Assembly: GCA_964019695.1 (NCBI GenBank)
Contig: OZ026518.1
Span: 110,010,508-110,074,507 of the forward strand
Origin: Loripinus fragilis
Lineage: Eukaryota > Mollusca > Bivalvia > Lucinida > Lucinidae
Direction: 5' to 3'
Length of the DNA stretch: 64,000 nucleotides
The translations under genes were made by a program, and so were the position numbers. The notes under the pieces were generated by a model. The model was given only the letters and a program-made list of their open reading frames with translations, searched no databases and was not told the origin of the DNA. This document shows, one piece after another, positions 10,301 to 21,411 of this stretch; position 1 is the stretch's first letter; every line of letters starts with the position of its first letter.

Positions 10301-13300
10301 TCTAAACCTGTGAATTTAATTTGGCTTGCTATAAACTATTATAGGAACCAACCCTTGTGCGAAACATTTGCCCGTTAAAAAATGAATTTAACACCCCCAT
10401 TGGGTTTACTAGAAAATAATTCTATTGATTTCCTTGGATTCTAGAAAGGTCAGTTCTGAGTACATCAGAATTCTTGAGCAATCTGAAATGACAGCGATTG
10501 GTTTTCGTAATTTCCCTGCGACATATTGAAATACTGACATACTGTAAATGAAATAACTCTATTGGCATCTAGAAGTTAGTGTGGATACGAACGGTGTGCA
10601 ATCGGACCATTGAACAAGTTGTGCTCTTAAAATTGGATGGCCTTATATGACTCGTAAGTGTTTTATTTGTAGCGATAAACAGTAATATTACATTTGAATG
10701 CTGCTCAGTACCAGGCACATGCTCATAGCTAGAGTCAAAGTTCCAGGACTTTAGTTAAGACTGCGAAACGAAATCTAATTTTCTTATTCCGCAACCAAAA
10801 CATATGTTGTGGGTACCCAAAAGAACCGTCTCAATGAGACGGTTCTTTTGAGCACCCAAAACATATGCTAACAATTATGGGTAAGAAAATATTCACAATT
10901 TTACGCTAAAACTTTTTGTTAATCTAACCCTATGTTGTAGAAATAAGTGCAACTTTACACCATATTTGGTGGCAGATAAACTGCCTCTGATCTTGGTATA
11001 ACCTTCCAACTGATTTGATCCGGAGAATAAATAACTCCAATAAAAGCAGGTAGAAATGATTAACGTTTATCGCTGGAAAACTGTTGGCCTCAACGGTTGC
11101 TTTAGCAGAAAAAGTAAGTGTAAGTTTGCACCAAAAGAGGCTGTTTGACATGCCACCTTTTCGTATGAACTTACATATATTGTTATTGGGAAGAGATAGA
11201 AATAAAATGGCGGTATTTAATCAGGGTCTGCACTGTTTGCTTATATAAAAACAATCTCCAGGTACAGAAATACACAATTTAATAGAAATTTCGATCTGTG
11301 ACCCTCTTAAAACAGAACTGATTATTCCATACTTATTGTATCAATATGTTTGGGAAATTCCAGCAGAATTAACCCTTTGTACTACCCGGTAAAAAACTCT
11401 AAACGAGTAATTTTGCAAACAGTGAAGACCCAGATGAAATGCAGTATAATGCTGCATTTCATTAGGGTCTACACTGTTTGTTCAGGTATAAAGATTATTC
11501 AGATAAAAAATGCATTTTTGGAAAAGTATTTCCTGGCATCCCTAAAAAATGTACAATGGCCTATCCAACGTTTATTATATCAAACCAGAAGGAAGAATCC
11601 GTTTTAGTATATAATAGGTTAAAAGGGTAGTATCTTCTTTCAGGACAGTGATAAACACTGGTGAAGTTCTGGTGGAAGTGCTTAAGCAAGCATTGTCCCA
11701 GGGTAGAATCACGTACGGTGTCTTCGAGTGTGTGGAACTGCTTGAAACGTAAGTTCATTTAGCCTCTATGTAGTAGCCTTGTACGTTTTGATGAATACTA
11801 TGAGAAAATACTGTCAGTAGTAATGCTGCACCGTGCCAAATTACTACGCTGAACAGTGAATGCATGTTTAGCTCACCTTTGTACAGTATTTTGTGGCCAC
11901 CATATGTCCATGGGTGAAAGTTTTCAGGATTGTTCCTGAATTCAGGATTTTTAGGCTGACTTTCCCATAGAAAGTCAGCCTCAAAATGCTGAATTCAGCA
12001 GATTATTATAGGTTCTCTGATTTATATCCAGTCTGTCTTAAGGCAATTGACCATTCAAGCTTCAAATTGCGAATATTTAGTGGGCATGTTGCAAGTTTTA
12101 AGATCGGAGTTCTGAAAATATAGGATTTTGGAAATTTTGAACTTTAACCCATGTATGTCCTGCATTAGCTGGTTTTAGACTGAGCAGTAATGTATTTTTC
12201 CCTGGGAATGTGCAAAGGCTCAGACGAGCTTGTTTATTCCTGCAATCTCACCAAAAGAGCATTTGCTGTGCACATACACAATCTGGGCACTAACTGAGGC
12301 TCAGACCAAATTAAGATATGCAGTTCCAATGTGTAGCTGTGCCAGCCTGTTCAAATCTTGACTGATACTTGCGATATGTACCAAATTCATGTGATGGCCC
12401 ATTTTTGTGGAGTTTTTTGTTTCTGTTTTTCTTTATTGCTGGAGTTGCTTGTACTCTATAAAACTGTTCCCTGATGGCCCCTTTCAAATGTTTCCTGTTA
12501 CACATGACTGTACATTACAAACACAGCACTAATATGCGTGTACCGAGCGCACAGTAATAATAAGTGTATACCTTTAAAGCTTATTTCTTCAAAAGTGCAC
12601 ATTGGGTATAGGGAATTTTTATATAAACTGGCTAATAAAGTCTCAGTTTGAAATGCCATAATTATTTTTACGACATGAAACGCCTGATCCGATTATGGTA
12701 GTAAAACTATATCCCCGCTAATGGCAATATTTGTAACTTTGCAAACGATAGTGAAAACTCTATTTCCCTTGACTTGCCTTCGACCCACCATGCTCATCTA
12801 AGGAGATGAAAATCTCCTCAATGCATAACAACAAATAACCAACTACTGAATGTTTTCTGTTTTGAGCCGGAAAAGATGACCGATTATCCCGACTTTTTAT
12901 TTCTTACCATCACTAACACACATGCAAATACATCACTACAAAAACTTCATTTAACAATATGTTGAAAAGCATTGCCAATCTTACCATTTCCAAAGAAAAA
13001 ATAATGTGTGTTTAATCGGTCGCTCTTCGGCTGAATGACGAATTACATCACCATATCTAGGTACCTCCCAAAAAGCGACAGCTCCACAACAGTGCCACCT
13101 AGTGGCTCTCACTAAAACAAGGGAAAGCAATTTTCGTCTAATTCATTCCATTCAAACGACAAAAATTACATAACTCAGAAACTACTTGCACTGTTTTGAC
13201 ATACAGTCAACCCTCTTTATAACGACCATGTTTCTTCTAAGCTATCTTTGACGTTAAAGTGAATTGGCTGTTATGACGAAATGCTGACCAGTACCAGGTT

Positions 13301-16300
13301 TCCACGTTTTAATCATATTGCAAAAGAAAATAGTATACAAATGATTTTAAATACTATTGTTCCAAATGTAAATATCAATTCAAGTTCATATTGCATCAAA
13401 ATTCACAAAGCTACCTTCTTATCAAATGTGGAAGAAACCTGTTCATGCAAAAGACCTTGACCTGATTTCCAAATTGACTGACACATATTAGAAATTCTGT
13501 TATGATGAATTTATTTTCAATAGAAAATGTATTTCTGTTCCCAGGACTTACTGACCGTGTTGTTAAGTGAATATTCTATTATAAAGAGGGAATTTTAAAG
13601 AAAACAGATCCATTCCCTGCAAATTTATGTCAGATAGTGAATATTCTGTTAAAAAGAGTGACGTTATAAAGAGGTTTAAAGTGCGACAGTCTGCATGCCT
13701 GGTTTTAAACCCAATTACGGTTTATAGCTATGGTTCCTCTTTATTGCACGACGTTGGGTCAGGCCTCAGACTCTATGACTGCTCTGACGTAAAGCTTTAA
13801 TCGTAGGGTTGGTGTCCGGGCTGGTGCCTGATGCTTATCTGTAGCTGGACCCACCGTGGCTCAACTTGAGGTTTTCTTTAGCTCTGACTATCTGTGATTC
13901 GTGAGCCCTTTTCTTTGTTTCAGAATAGTGTGTTAATTTTATTAGTGTGTTTCTCCATGATGATACATTGCAATAGTTAGAAGGCTTCCAAGCGAGCTGA
14001 ACATTTCTTGTACTTCAACTACAGCAGAATCTAGGGCGAAGATTTGTTACCAGTAAAATGCATTTAAGCCCCCGTTGGCTTAGACTGCTGTCCGTTCTAA
14101 GGCAGTGGGTCTGTTCTTGTTGTTGACGTGTTGTTTATTGTTACTCCCATTGTGAGAGTCTGTAATTGTTCTATGTTTTTTGATGTGCGTTACTTTATGT
14201 TCCCTCTAGTTTTGCAATCATTTTGAGGGGGGAGAGAGAGCTGGTTGCTTTGCTTAGTTTGTCTTCCTGGTGTCTCGTGATTGTTGTGAGGCTCTTCCTC
14301 GCGGTACCATGGTATTGTCTGCAGTTTGTGATTGTGGTATTTCCTGATCATACTCACTCACTATTTTTGACTGTACTTTAACAAACAATTGAACGCTGAT
14401 AAAATCTTGATATTGGCATATTAAAATAGTCCTTGTAATTAGTTACATGAAGCGATTACAAGTCCAGACCCCCTGCCCCTCTCCTCTCTTGATCCGCGCA
14501 TACTACCTACAGAGTATAAGTTGATTTACGTTTGTATTTCACAGGTGTCCAGAGCAAGTTATGCTGTGTGTTCTACCTACAGTGGATGCATCAGACTTAA
14601 GTATTAATATACAACACAAACTAATAGAAGCATACTGCTGGGAAAACTCTGTTAATGTTGTGAAGGTAAGAAATTTTATTTGCATTTTATTGAAAATTCT
14701 GCTTTGAAAACAACTGTGCACAGTTGAAATCAGGTCAACTTTAAAAGAATACCCATACAATGGACAATTTTGCCTCTTATATGTGGCACAGCTATGGCAT
14801 ATGTGCTATACACCTGTGGCATATGTGATGTGAAAATACCTGAGGCATATGTGTGTAAACACATCTGTGGTAAATGTGAAGTGTGACGTAATTAATGACA
14901 TCAAATTGTTTCCGACAGTTGTAGGATATCCTGATGGAAATTTCTAGCGCTATCCAATCAGACGTAGCGTTACGTTAACAAGAGTATTAAAACTGCGTTG
15001 TACAATTGGATGAAAAACACCAAATCTGAAACCTGTGCAACATAAATAGTTCATCAGGCTTTAAGTTAAGAGTATTTACAGAAAATAATTTTCTTATTTC
15101 TCAAACAAAATATATGTCTTGTGACCTCAAAAGATCCGTGTCAATGGGACAGTTCTACTGAGCACCCAAACATAAGATAAAAGTATGAGTATTTATTCAG
15201 TAAGAACATATATACAAGTTACGCTGTATTGTTTTGTTTATCTAAACGTGTGGGCTGTACACCCTATAAAATGGCATTGCAATTAGTTGTGGCTATATTT
15301 GCCCATGCTATGTGGAATTAATGGTTTATTTTAATCGGGACTGTAAAACTTCAAATTGCTCACATTTATCAAGAAAATTGCAAAATGCTGTAAGCGATTT
15401 ATAATGGCTAAATACGTTTGCGACTTTGTGCACTGGGTTATGTGACGTGACAATAGCGATGCAAGAATTTTATTTCCAGGCCTTTAGTTAAGAGTGCGTA
15501 ACAAACAAATTATTATCTTATATTGTGGATACTCAAAAGAACCGGCTTAATGAGACTGTTTGTTTGAGCACACAAAACATATGTTAATAAGTATGGTAAG
15601 AAATTATTAACAATTTTATGCTGAAATTTTTTGTGAATCTAAACCTCTGATTTCACAAATTATACTTACTCAAAAAAGATGTGGCATTTCAGTTGGGTCT
15701 ACATTGTTTTCCAAAATACCCCTATAAGGATTTCCAGTGATACAAATGTGAATGTTTACCCAGTATATTCACATTCTACATGATAGGCAAAAGCTTTGAT
15801 AATCTTATTATCAGAATTGCACAAAAAGGGTTTTAAATAAATGAAATAAATCAGTTATTGGTCCAGCATTCACCATTGTGGTATGTTACGCATTTATGAG
15901 CGAAATTTGTCAGTGATTTGATTGTTAGTGACACTTACAACCAGGCAACTACCAAGTTAGCATTTCATTGCAATGAAACATCTAAAAATAAGCTGTCATA
16001 ATATAAAATTGGCTATCTATTATTGTCATCCAGGTGCATTCCAAACTACACAAAAACTTGTTCATTTCCACATGCTCATTACACTGAAATAGTAGAGGCA
16101 ATTCCAATGTGTATCAACAACATATGTTACTGAAATTATGGAAACCAATTTTGAAATATACACTTAACAAGTATCATGTCTACTGGCTTTCCTCTTTTAA
16201 ACATCTCAAACTGCCAATCAGTATTAAAATACTTGTCCCTATATTGCACATTGTTTATATTTACATGACAGCCACATCACCATTTTTTAAACTAAGTTTC

Positions 16301-17686
16301 TGCTAACGTGGTAGTTGAATGGTTGTATATCGTATTACTACACATGCATGCATTTCATACTTGACAATTTGGTAAAAATGAAACATATCAAAGAGTGAAA
16401 TTGGTCGAATTAATGGTGAAAACTAGTTAGCCCAAAATATATTCAATCGCGAAAACTTTTAGAATAACTGAGATGAATACCATCGGATGAGAATACCTAG
16501 CAATAAGCTTGATTACAAAACTGATACGTGTAAGATACTCCGAACTATATGAGCGCTCATAAATTGGGAAATACAGTAAAGTCTGTCTTAAACCACCACT
16601 CACAAAAAGACCAAAAATGGGTTTTCAAGACAAATTATCGCTTAATGCAGGTCAAAAATGCAGGCCAAGAGGAGCATTCTGCAATACTTTCGACCTGCAT
16701 TGATCTACTACATGTCTTTAAGACCTTTGAATGACCTTTCATCTTCGTGTATTAGACGTAATCCCAGGCGTTTTCAAATATTAAAGCATAAAATCACTGC
16801 CAAACACGTACAGCAGTTTGAATCAATATGATATAAATCAATACCAAAAGGCTTTGTATGCTCTGTAACTTTGCACGCTTTTTAGTCGTCTGCGGTTTAT
16901 TGTGAACCATTTTTGTTTTCAAAGCGAATCTTTTAGACACACTACCTGAATGTCAGGACAAAAGTCATAAACCGCAGAGAAAGAGTTACAGAAAAACCTG
17001 GGTAAAACAGGCACTCAGAAATAGACAAAACAAAGGTCTAAACGATAAATGGTAGCTTAATGAAGCTATTAAGCTATAATTGGTCTAGAAACCCAATTTT
17101 TGGTCTTTTTTAGAGTGGCCATTTTACAAAGGTTTTAGTGTATTTCTCAATGTGCAACTACCTTGTGGGCTATATGGTTAGCTCCCCTTCTGATCTAGGT
17201 CCATATTGTTTGCAATTATTTATAAGCTACCTAAGAAAATAAGCAGACGAGAGAGCAGATGACAAATGCCGTGACCTGCGGGAGAAGGAGTAATCTGCTT
17301 CCATACTATGAGTATGAGCAATAGAAGCATTTATTCTGACGACCTTGCACGGAAGCATAAGCTCGTTTTCGCCTTTATGACAAGTACTATTTTACATGTG
17401 TCGACTTAAGTAATTGCATGTTACTTTCATTTATTTTCATATAACTGTTTTATCACCTTTGTAGATCGACAGTACAGAAAAACTCACCGCCCTTCTCACA
17501 GCTTCCTCATCGCCGCCATCACCGGAAATGAAGAAATCAACTGATCAGATAGACAGAACATCGGATCTAAGCTGCATTCTGATTGGCTTCCCAGTTGACG
17601 AGATGAGTGAGGACGACTTTCACATCACAAAGTATTCGTACCTGTACAGTGACACCAATGTTGATGTCATTGAGTTGCCAGATTGA
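7330..17686 (+). CDS. gadd45: GADD45-like stress protein, four exons
   Basis: Joined exons 7330-7337, 11644-11748, 14545-14665 and 17465-17686 give exactly 152 codons including stop, a 151-residue protein; vertebrate GADD45 proteins are about 160. The family has an L7Ae-like fold and acts in stress signalling (MAPKKK and p21/CDK1/PCNA contacts) and DNA demethylation/repair. Visible matches in order: LVEVLKQALSQGRITYGVFE (about residues 10-29; helix 1), VELLETCPEQVMLCVLPTV (strand of the VVLCLLA type), KLIEAYCWENSVNVVK (counterpart of the family's LIQAFCCENDINILRV), DLSCILI, and C-terminal VIELP. All introns are GT-AG with phases 2, 2, 0. The acidic stretch after VLCLLA in vertebrates is here the milder VDASD. 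Introns carry a minisatellite and many MITEs. Exon 1 is the least certain part because it encodes only 8 nt. Confidence 0.9.
7516..7738. mobile_element. MITE family A, copy 2 (GADD45 intron 1)
   Basis: Starts 'atgagccgtgacttgagatt' and ends with the inverted counterpart 'cacatgtcgtggctcat'. Core 'cagcctgcgcatacgcgcag' with 'tctgatcagagcctttg'. Lies 180 bp downstream of coding exon 1. Confidence 0.85.
7853..10205 (+). repeat. 60-bp minisatellite array in GADD45 intron 1
   Basis: The unit contains 'ttgctaacttgaccatttt', 'gcaacaaagt' and 'tttgctgctgtt'. From about 8141 to 8500 the period is exactly 60 bp with almost no changes; flanking units to 7853 and 10205 are diverged, shortened or lack half-units, and 9090-9260 is an interruption. 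Because 60 is a multiple of three, long repetitive open frames exist on both strands (8126-8530 +, 8062-8391 and 8123-8494 -). They encode 20-residue repeats such as FAAVFVANLTILQQSPNVTI. These are by-products of the array, not genes. Confidence 0.95.
10206..10330 (+). repeat. Right half of MITE family B, fused to the minisatellite
   Basis: Directly after the last minisatellite unit ('cttgttgctc') the sequence continues 'aatgagacggttcttttgag' 'cacccttaacatatg', then 'gggtaagaaaatg'. This is the right arm of the family B hairpin with no left arm in front of it. Confidence 0.75.
10740..10935 (+). repeat. MITE family B, copy 4 (GADD45 intron 1)
   Basis: 'gttccaggactttagttaag', then 'aaaacatatgttgtgggt', a perfect hairpin at 10817-10851, then 'gggtaagaaaatattcaca' and 'caattttacgct'. 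Almost the same sequence as the copy at 5640. Confidence 0.8.
11373..11618. mobile_element. TTAA-flanked MITE abutting exon 2 acceptor
   Basis: Flanked by TTAA at 11369-11372 and 11619-11622. The left end starts CCCTTTGTACTACC; the right end reads back CCTATTATATACTA, so the inverted ends are imperfect. The centre has a foldback 'aaatgcagtataatgctgcatt' class hairpin bracketed by 'caaacagtgaagaccc' and 'gggtctacactgtttg', as in related MITEs at 27590 and 48060. It ends 22 bp before GADD45 exon 2. Confidence 0.55.
11644..11748 (+). CDS. gadd45: GADD45-like coding exon 2
   Basis: 105 nt, acceptor 'ttctttcag', donor GTAAGT, phase 2 to phase 2. It encodes the first helix and the GRITYGVFECVELLE segment, matching the part of vertebrate GADD45 around QRTITVGVYEAAKLL. 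A TTAA-flanked MITE ends only 22 bp before this exon. Confidence 0.92.
13205..13694. mobile_element. MITE with 'cctctttataacg' ends (GADD45 intron 2)
   Basis: Left end CAGTCAACCCTCTTTATAAC; right end reads back as 'ttaaacctctttataacgtc'. An additional internal 'ttctattataaagaggg' lies at about 13571. It resembles TA-inserting pogo/Tigger-type termini, but no transposase remains, so the superfamily is a guess. Confidence 0.55.
13835..14365 (+). repeat. Repeat module H, copy 1 (GADD45 intron 2)
   Basis: ~530-bp module: 'tagctggacccaccgtggct', 'cttgaggttttctttagctc', 'ggcttagactgctgtccgtt', 'gttactcccattgtgagag', 'gtcttcctggtgtctcgtga', 'ctcttcctcgcggtaccatg', 'atttcctgatcatact'. A closely matching copy lies at 43895-44420 (+); minus-strand partial copies lie at 31275, 31625, 32835 and 39490. 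Probably part of a retroelement, but no coding domain is visible. Confidence 0.8.
14545..14665 (+). CDS. gadd45: GADD45-like coding exon 3
   Basis: 121 nt, acceptor 'gtatttcacag', donor GTAAGA, phase 2 to phase 0. It encodes PEQVMLCVLPTV and the most conserved helix, LIEAYCWENSVNVVK. It also appears as antisense in a meaningless minus-strand frame (14539-14760). Confidence 0.95.
14775..14890 (+). repeat. Short CATATGTG-rich repeat cluster (intron 3)
   Basis: 'ggcatatgtg' occurs three times, with degenerate versions 'tatgtggcac' and 'ggtaaatgtg', at roughly 30-35-bp spacing just downstream of exon 3. It is a small degenerate tandem repeat with CATATG E-box-like words. Confidence 0.55.
15055..15660 (+). 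repeat. Two diverged MITE family B copies in tandem (intron 3)
   Basis: Copy 5 (about 15055-15250) has 'tttaagttaagagt', then the degraded hairpin 'aaaagatccgtgtcaat' / 'gggacagttctactgagc'. Copy 6 (about 15478-15660) has 'cctttagttaagagtgcgta', then 'tactcaaaagaaccggctta' and 'atttgttgaatctaaacct'-like flanks. Both are less perfect than the copies at 5640 and 10740, so they are probably older. Confidence 0.65.
16574..17140. mobile_element. TA-flanked foldback MITE, long copy (intron 3)
   Basis: Flanked by TA at 16572-16573 and 17141-17142. The left end is CAGTAAAGTCTGTCTTAAAC, followed by 'cactcacaaaaagacc'. The right end reads back CACTAAAACCTTTGTAAAAT, then 'ccactctaaaaaagacc'. A shorter relative lies at 23678-23883. 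Confidence 0.65.
17465..17686 (+). CDS. gadd45: GADD45-like coding exon 4 and stop
   Basis: 222 nt, acceptor 'tatcacctttgtag', TGA stop at 17684-17686. It encodes a Ser/Pro-rich linker (TASSSPPSPEMKKS), then DLSCILIGFP, and the C-terminus NVDVIELPD, comparable to the vertebrate VPVINLPE end. 73 residues. Confidence 0.93.
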   Translation: MDSTEKLTALLTASSSPPSPEMKKSTDQIDRTSDLSCILIGFPVDEMSEDDFHITKYSYLYSDTNVDVIELPD

Positions 17687-17695
17687 TAGGCTGCA

Positions 17696-17701
17696 AATAA
17701 A
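17696..17701 (+). terminator. AATAAA poly(A) signal candidate after GADD45 stop
   Basis: AATAAA 10 nt after the stop codon. A good splice donor (CAG|GTAAGG) follows at 17723, so a longer, spliced 3' untranslated region is equally possible. Confidence 0.35.
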
Positions 17702-17954
17702 ACAGCGATATACACAATACAGGTAAGGTCTGCATGTTTTTGGAGGTCACCAGCGAGCCACCAATGGTTATTGAGGAGTTTGGCACATGTAGAAGGGTCA
17801 TTTATTCTCAGAACTTTTGGGAAGTAGAAAAATAAGTTAGGGGAGCTGGATATCTATATCGTTAATCCTCATTTTGAACAACTAATAAGTCAGATATATC
17901 CCGCAAAATTCAGTTAAATAAAGCGATTTTTAAACTTAATTACTCATTTTTGGA

Positions 17955-18305
17955 TTTGGACTGTGAAGGGCCAACCTCTTGGCTCTCTTGTATGTTCTGT
18001 TTTCTTATGCCCATATGAAGTTCCAGGCAGGTATGATACTTGACTGTATCGATTCCTGATCTTTGCTTTCCTGTCTACATTGTGGTGTCTTAGTTTATTC
18101 TGTGGTCTATGAATATAACATTTCCCCCTCATACTCGCTTGTTGTTTTGGACTAGTGATCACCTACTGGGAAAGGGCTGACCTCTTAGCTCTCTTGTGTG
18201 TGATGTTTTCTTGTATTGTGTCACTTTCCCGTATATTATCCTGGGCCGGGTGTGGTACCTGATTGTAACGATTCCTGACCATTGTCTTCTTCTTTACTTT
18301 AGAAA
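17955..18305 (+). repeat. Two module G tail fragments
   Basis: At about 17955-18115: 'cttggctctcttgtatg', 'tatcgattcctgatctttgc'. At about 18165-18305: 'gggaaagggctgacctctta', 'ctttcccgtatattatcctg', 'cgattcctgaccattg'. Both match the 3' part of module G at 36600-36760. They are separated by unrelated bases, so these are two partial copies. Confidence 0.7.
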
Positions 18306-18969
18306 TGAATAACAAGAGTTTTCACAAAAATTCTGTAACTTTTATTGGCAATCTCCTTTTTGACGTTTGTCTTTTTTATACCAGAAAGGTCTGTGCGTAT
18401 TAAATTGTAGGGCTTATTTGAAGGGCTCTCAGGTTTCACAACTGTCTTGGTAAACACAATTAAATAGTGCTTTAATGACACACTTCTACTAGATTACTGC
18501 CATTGCAGGGATTTTGTTCCTATTATAGAGAAGCACGTTTGCTTTACGCAGGTAGTATAATTACGATTATTGAGATCTATTTAAGTTTAAGCCATTTGTG
18601 CCTAGCGCCCTAGTAATGTGATGTGACACTGGCAATCAGTGTAGATGAAGATGACGAGGCGTCTCATGGTGACCCTGATGAGACGTCACGTCATTCTGGT
18701 TCTACAATGGTTGCAATAATCATATAACGAAGTAGGTAAGAACGTTTGACGTTTCTAAATGGCAAGTATACGATGATACATCTAGAATAGAAACAGAAAC
18801 AAAATTGAGCCTTGGATACGGACATGCTGACCTATGTGCATCCTGGTTCAATGAGGAACTTTGTTCTTATCAGAGCAGCAGATACTGGGGGTGTTTTTAT
18901 GAACACAGGACATGCACTCGTTCTGAATTAAATCTTTGTACTATTGACTCCTAACTCATAAAGCGCCAC

Positions 18970-19163
18970 CTATAATTTGAAGCAGACAACAACTTCAAAT
19001 TTTGCCGCCTTTTTAAACTAACAAATAAGGCATGATATTTCATGAGTATCGTCTGCTGGCAGACGATTCTCATGAAATATCATCCCTTATTTCTTTCGAA
19101 ATTTAGAAAAAAAAAATGTCGCAGAATTTGTCGTCTGCTGCAGTCGTGAGTGGTGCTTTAAGG
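18970..19163. mobile_element. MITE with a ~33-bp central hairpin
   Basis: Ends 'aaagcgccac' and 'gtggtgcttt' are inverted. The centre is a long stem: 'gatatttcatgagtatcgtc' pairs with 'gacgattctcatgaaatatc' across a GCTGGC loop, extended by 'aaataaggcat' / 'atcccttattt'. The nearby 'gcagacgac' words link it to the MITE at 62679. Confidence 0.7.
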
Positions 19164-19449
19164 CTACATATGTAATTTTGCAAATGGAGAAGACCCAGAT
19201 GAAATACAGCATAAGTATAAAAGCTACCTTTCAATGATAGCTTATGTTTGGTTTAGTAGAACAATAGCCAAAGTGTAATAGTTTGGTATTTGTTTGACTT
19301 TGACTATTGCTTTTGTTACTGAAAAATGGCTCCCAAAATAAGCATTTAAGTGTCTCTTTGAGACCATTTTATGGGCACCACCACATGTGAGACTTTTGAC
19401 AGAGAAATTAACAAATAACACAAGCAAATGCCAAAAAAAGTTATTTTAA

Positions 19450-20001
19450 CCCTCTAGTGCCCGTTGTATCATATATGCTACATTCTTCTTTTTTGGTGCC
19501 GTGACCAGCATATTGCCTTGAAAGTTAAGTTTAATTGCTAGAAAGACAGTTAAGATGTTAGGTAACTAGAATAAATCATTTCAGTTGAGACCATTAGTCT
19601 GAAATGGGTTTTATCAGCCACCAAAGTCCGCCTAAGTTCAAGTAATGAAAATGTATCATATGATACATTGGGCTTTTAAAAAAATCAAAACAAGAATTGA
19701 GATATTGACTTCACTTTTTCAGATATACATGATATATATAAGCTAATAAATTCTTGTTCATACACCAAATTGCCATCCAAAAAGTGTCCTGAAATTATTA
19801 TAGGTTCTTGAAATATTCGCTTTTTAAAAACTTGTCATATAAACTTAATGCCTAATGTAGCATATATGCTACATGGCAATCTCGACAACCTTTGACCTCA
19901 ACACAAATTCAGACTCTGTTTTTTATTGGACTCCCCAAAGCTAGCGTCTGGTTGTAATTTATTATTTCTGATAGTGCATTCTATGTTTGGGCACTAAAGG
20001 G
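19450..20001. mobile_element. TTAA-flanked (piggyBac-like) MITE, 552 bp
   Basis: TTAA at 19446-19449 and 20002-20005. The terminal inverted repeat CCCTCTAGTGCCC matches CCCTTTAGTGCCC from the right end in 12 of 13 positions. Inside are palindromes 'gtatcatatgatac' and 'gtagcatatatgctac'. Target and CCC termini fit piggyBac; no transposase is present. Confidence 0.75.
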
Positions 20002-20324
20002 TTAACATATTATGAGTATATAATCACTACATGTTTATACAATATATTAACAAGTTGAGTTGCTGATATCTATTTCTTAAAACACAGTGTCTGAAGCCTG
20101 ATATTCATTTTTTTACTATCTTCACCAATGTTGGGCGGCCATTTCTGTCGCTATAGCAACATTGAAAATTGAAAAAGTACAAGCATTTTATACTTTTTTT
20201 TTCAGCAACAATAAGAAGAAATCGGTGAAAGATATGTTTCATTTTTATGGATTCATATGGAGCAAAAGTAGCTCTCTCTTTATACACTTAGCATGGCTAG
20301 ATAAATTTAAACAGGCTCCAAGGC

Positions 20325-20540
20325 TATAAAACTTTTTCATGCTCAACTCAAGTGAGCACAAAATTCCATTTTGCTCATAAAAATTAAAATGCTGAAAAAA
20401 TAAGAATGTTATTGCTTTATAACTCTCAAATGCGGTATTTATCCTGCTAATAAATGTTAATAAGCCAACAATTGTTTGCCATTACTGAACAGGATAAATT
20501 ACATGCTCAGCTGAGTTTAGCATGAAAAAAGTTTTATAAC
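20325..20540. mobile_element. MITE family C, copy 1
   Basis: Left TATAAAACTTTTTCATGCTC, then 'aactcaagtgagc'. The right end reads 'gctcagctgagtttagcatg', then 'aaaaaagttttataacctc'. A second nearly complete copy lies at 45430-45643; end fragments lie at 22755, 28800, 30733 and 31587. Confidence 0.8.
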
Positions 20541-21170
20541 CTCGCAGTTATGTCCCATTTACAAGAAACATAAGGAAATATGATGAAAATTTGAGACTCA
20601 GATTTTTTACGATTTTTTCTTCTATATAGTTGATATTTATAATCATGAAGTCATTTGATTGGATGAAATATGATGTCTATAGTAGATTGTTAATTAAGTA
20701 AGCTTGCTAAAGGATACAAACACGTTTGTAAACTTGATGAACGGATTCAAGGTTAGGCAAACTTTTCTCCTTTTATGGTATTATAAAAAATTTCCATTTA
20801 TGGTATCATAAAAAGCAGACATCATCCAATTTTAACACTATTATGTAGGAGCTACTGTACAATCAAGATAATTTTCCACCCATTTCAGTTTTTTATGTCT
20901 ATAGTGAAAGAGAGCACACATCTGCATTTATATTTTCTAAAGGAACTATAAATTGACCTTTTGAAACAAATTGAAGCAGTTTCTTAGTATTAGTTATACC
21001 ATAGATGGTATAAAATAGTAATATCTTGGGTGTCCACCTGTACGTTATTTATCTCCACCTTAGATAGTAGGAGCTATTTCATGCCAAATTTGGTAAAGGT
21101 GGTATAAATCTAGAAAATAGGCTCCAGGTTTGAGTGCACCATAGCTACTATTATCTTTTTCATCAATCAT
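20541..21170. other. AT-rich intergenic DNA
   Basis: No exon-like segment or repeat that I recognise apart from short 'ttttatggtat' duplications near 20775 and 20798. Confidence 0.4.
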
Positions 21171-21411
21171 AACAGCGGTATGAGATTTCCAACAATGTGG
21201 TATGTGCGACCAGCAAAGCCTCAGATCAGCCTGCAGATACGCGCAATCTGATCAGAGCCTTTGCTAGTCTCTTGAATAATCTATGAGTGTTAAGCTACAG
21301 ACTGATCATCATTTGGAGTTTCTAAGTTTAACAGGAAGCTGTATAGGCTCGTCTGAGTCTACACTTGTCAAAATGGCACATTGTTTGTTGGAAATACATG
21401 TCGCAGCTCAA
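21171..21411. mobile_element. MITE family A, copy 3
   Basis: 'atgagatttccaacaatgtg' at left, 'tgttggaaatacatgtcgc' at right, core 'gcctgcagatacgcgcaatc'. The right arm carries a small 'ttgt' duplication. Overlapping short frames are repeat readings. Confidence 0.85.

Noticed and set aside
12311..12505. Minus-strand 64-codon basic frame in GADD45 intron 2 as a nested gene
   Set aside because: Reads plausibly (RKHLKGAIREQFYRVQA) but has no splice context, no recognised domain and lies antisense in an intron; not enough to call.
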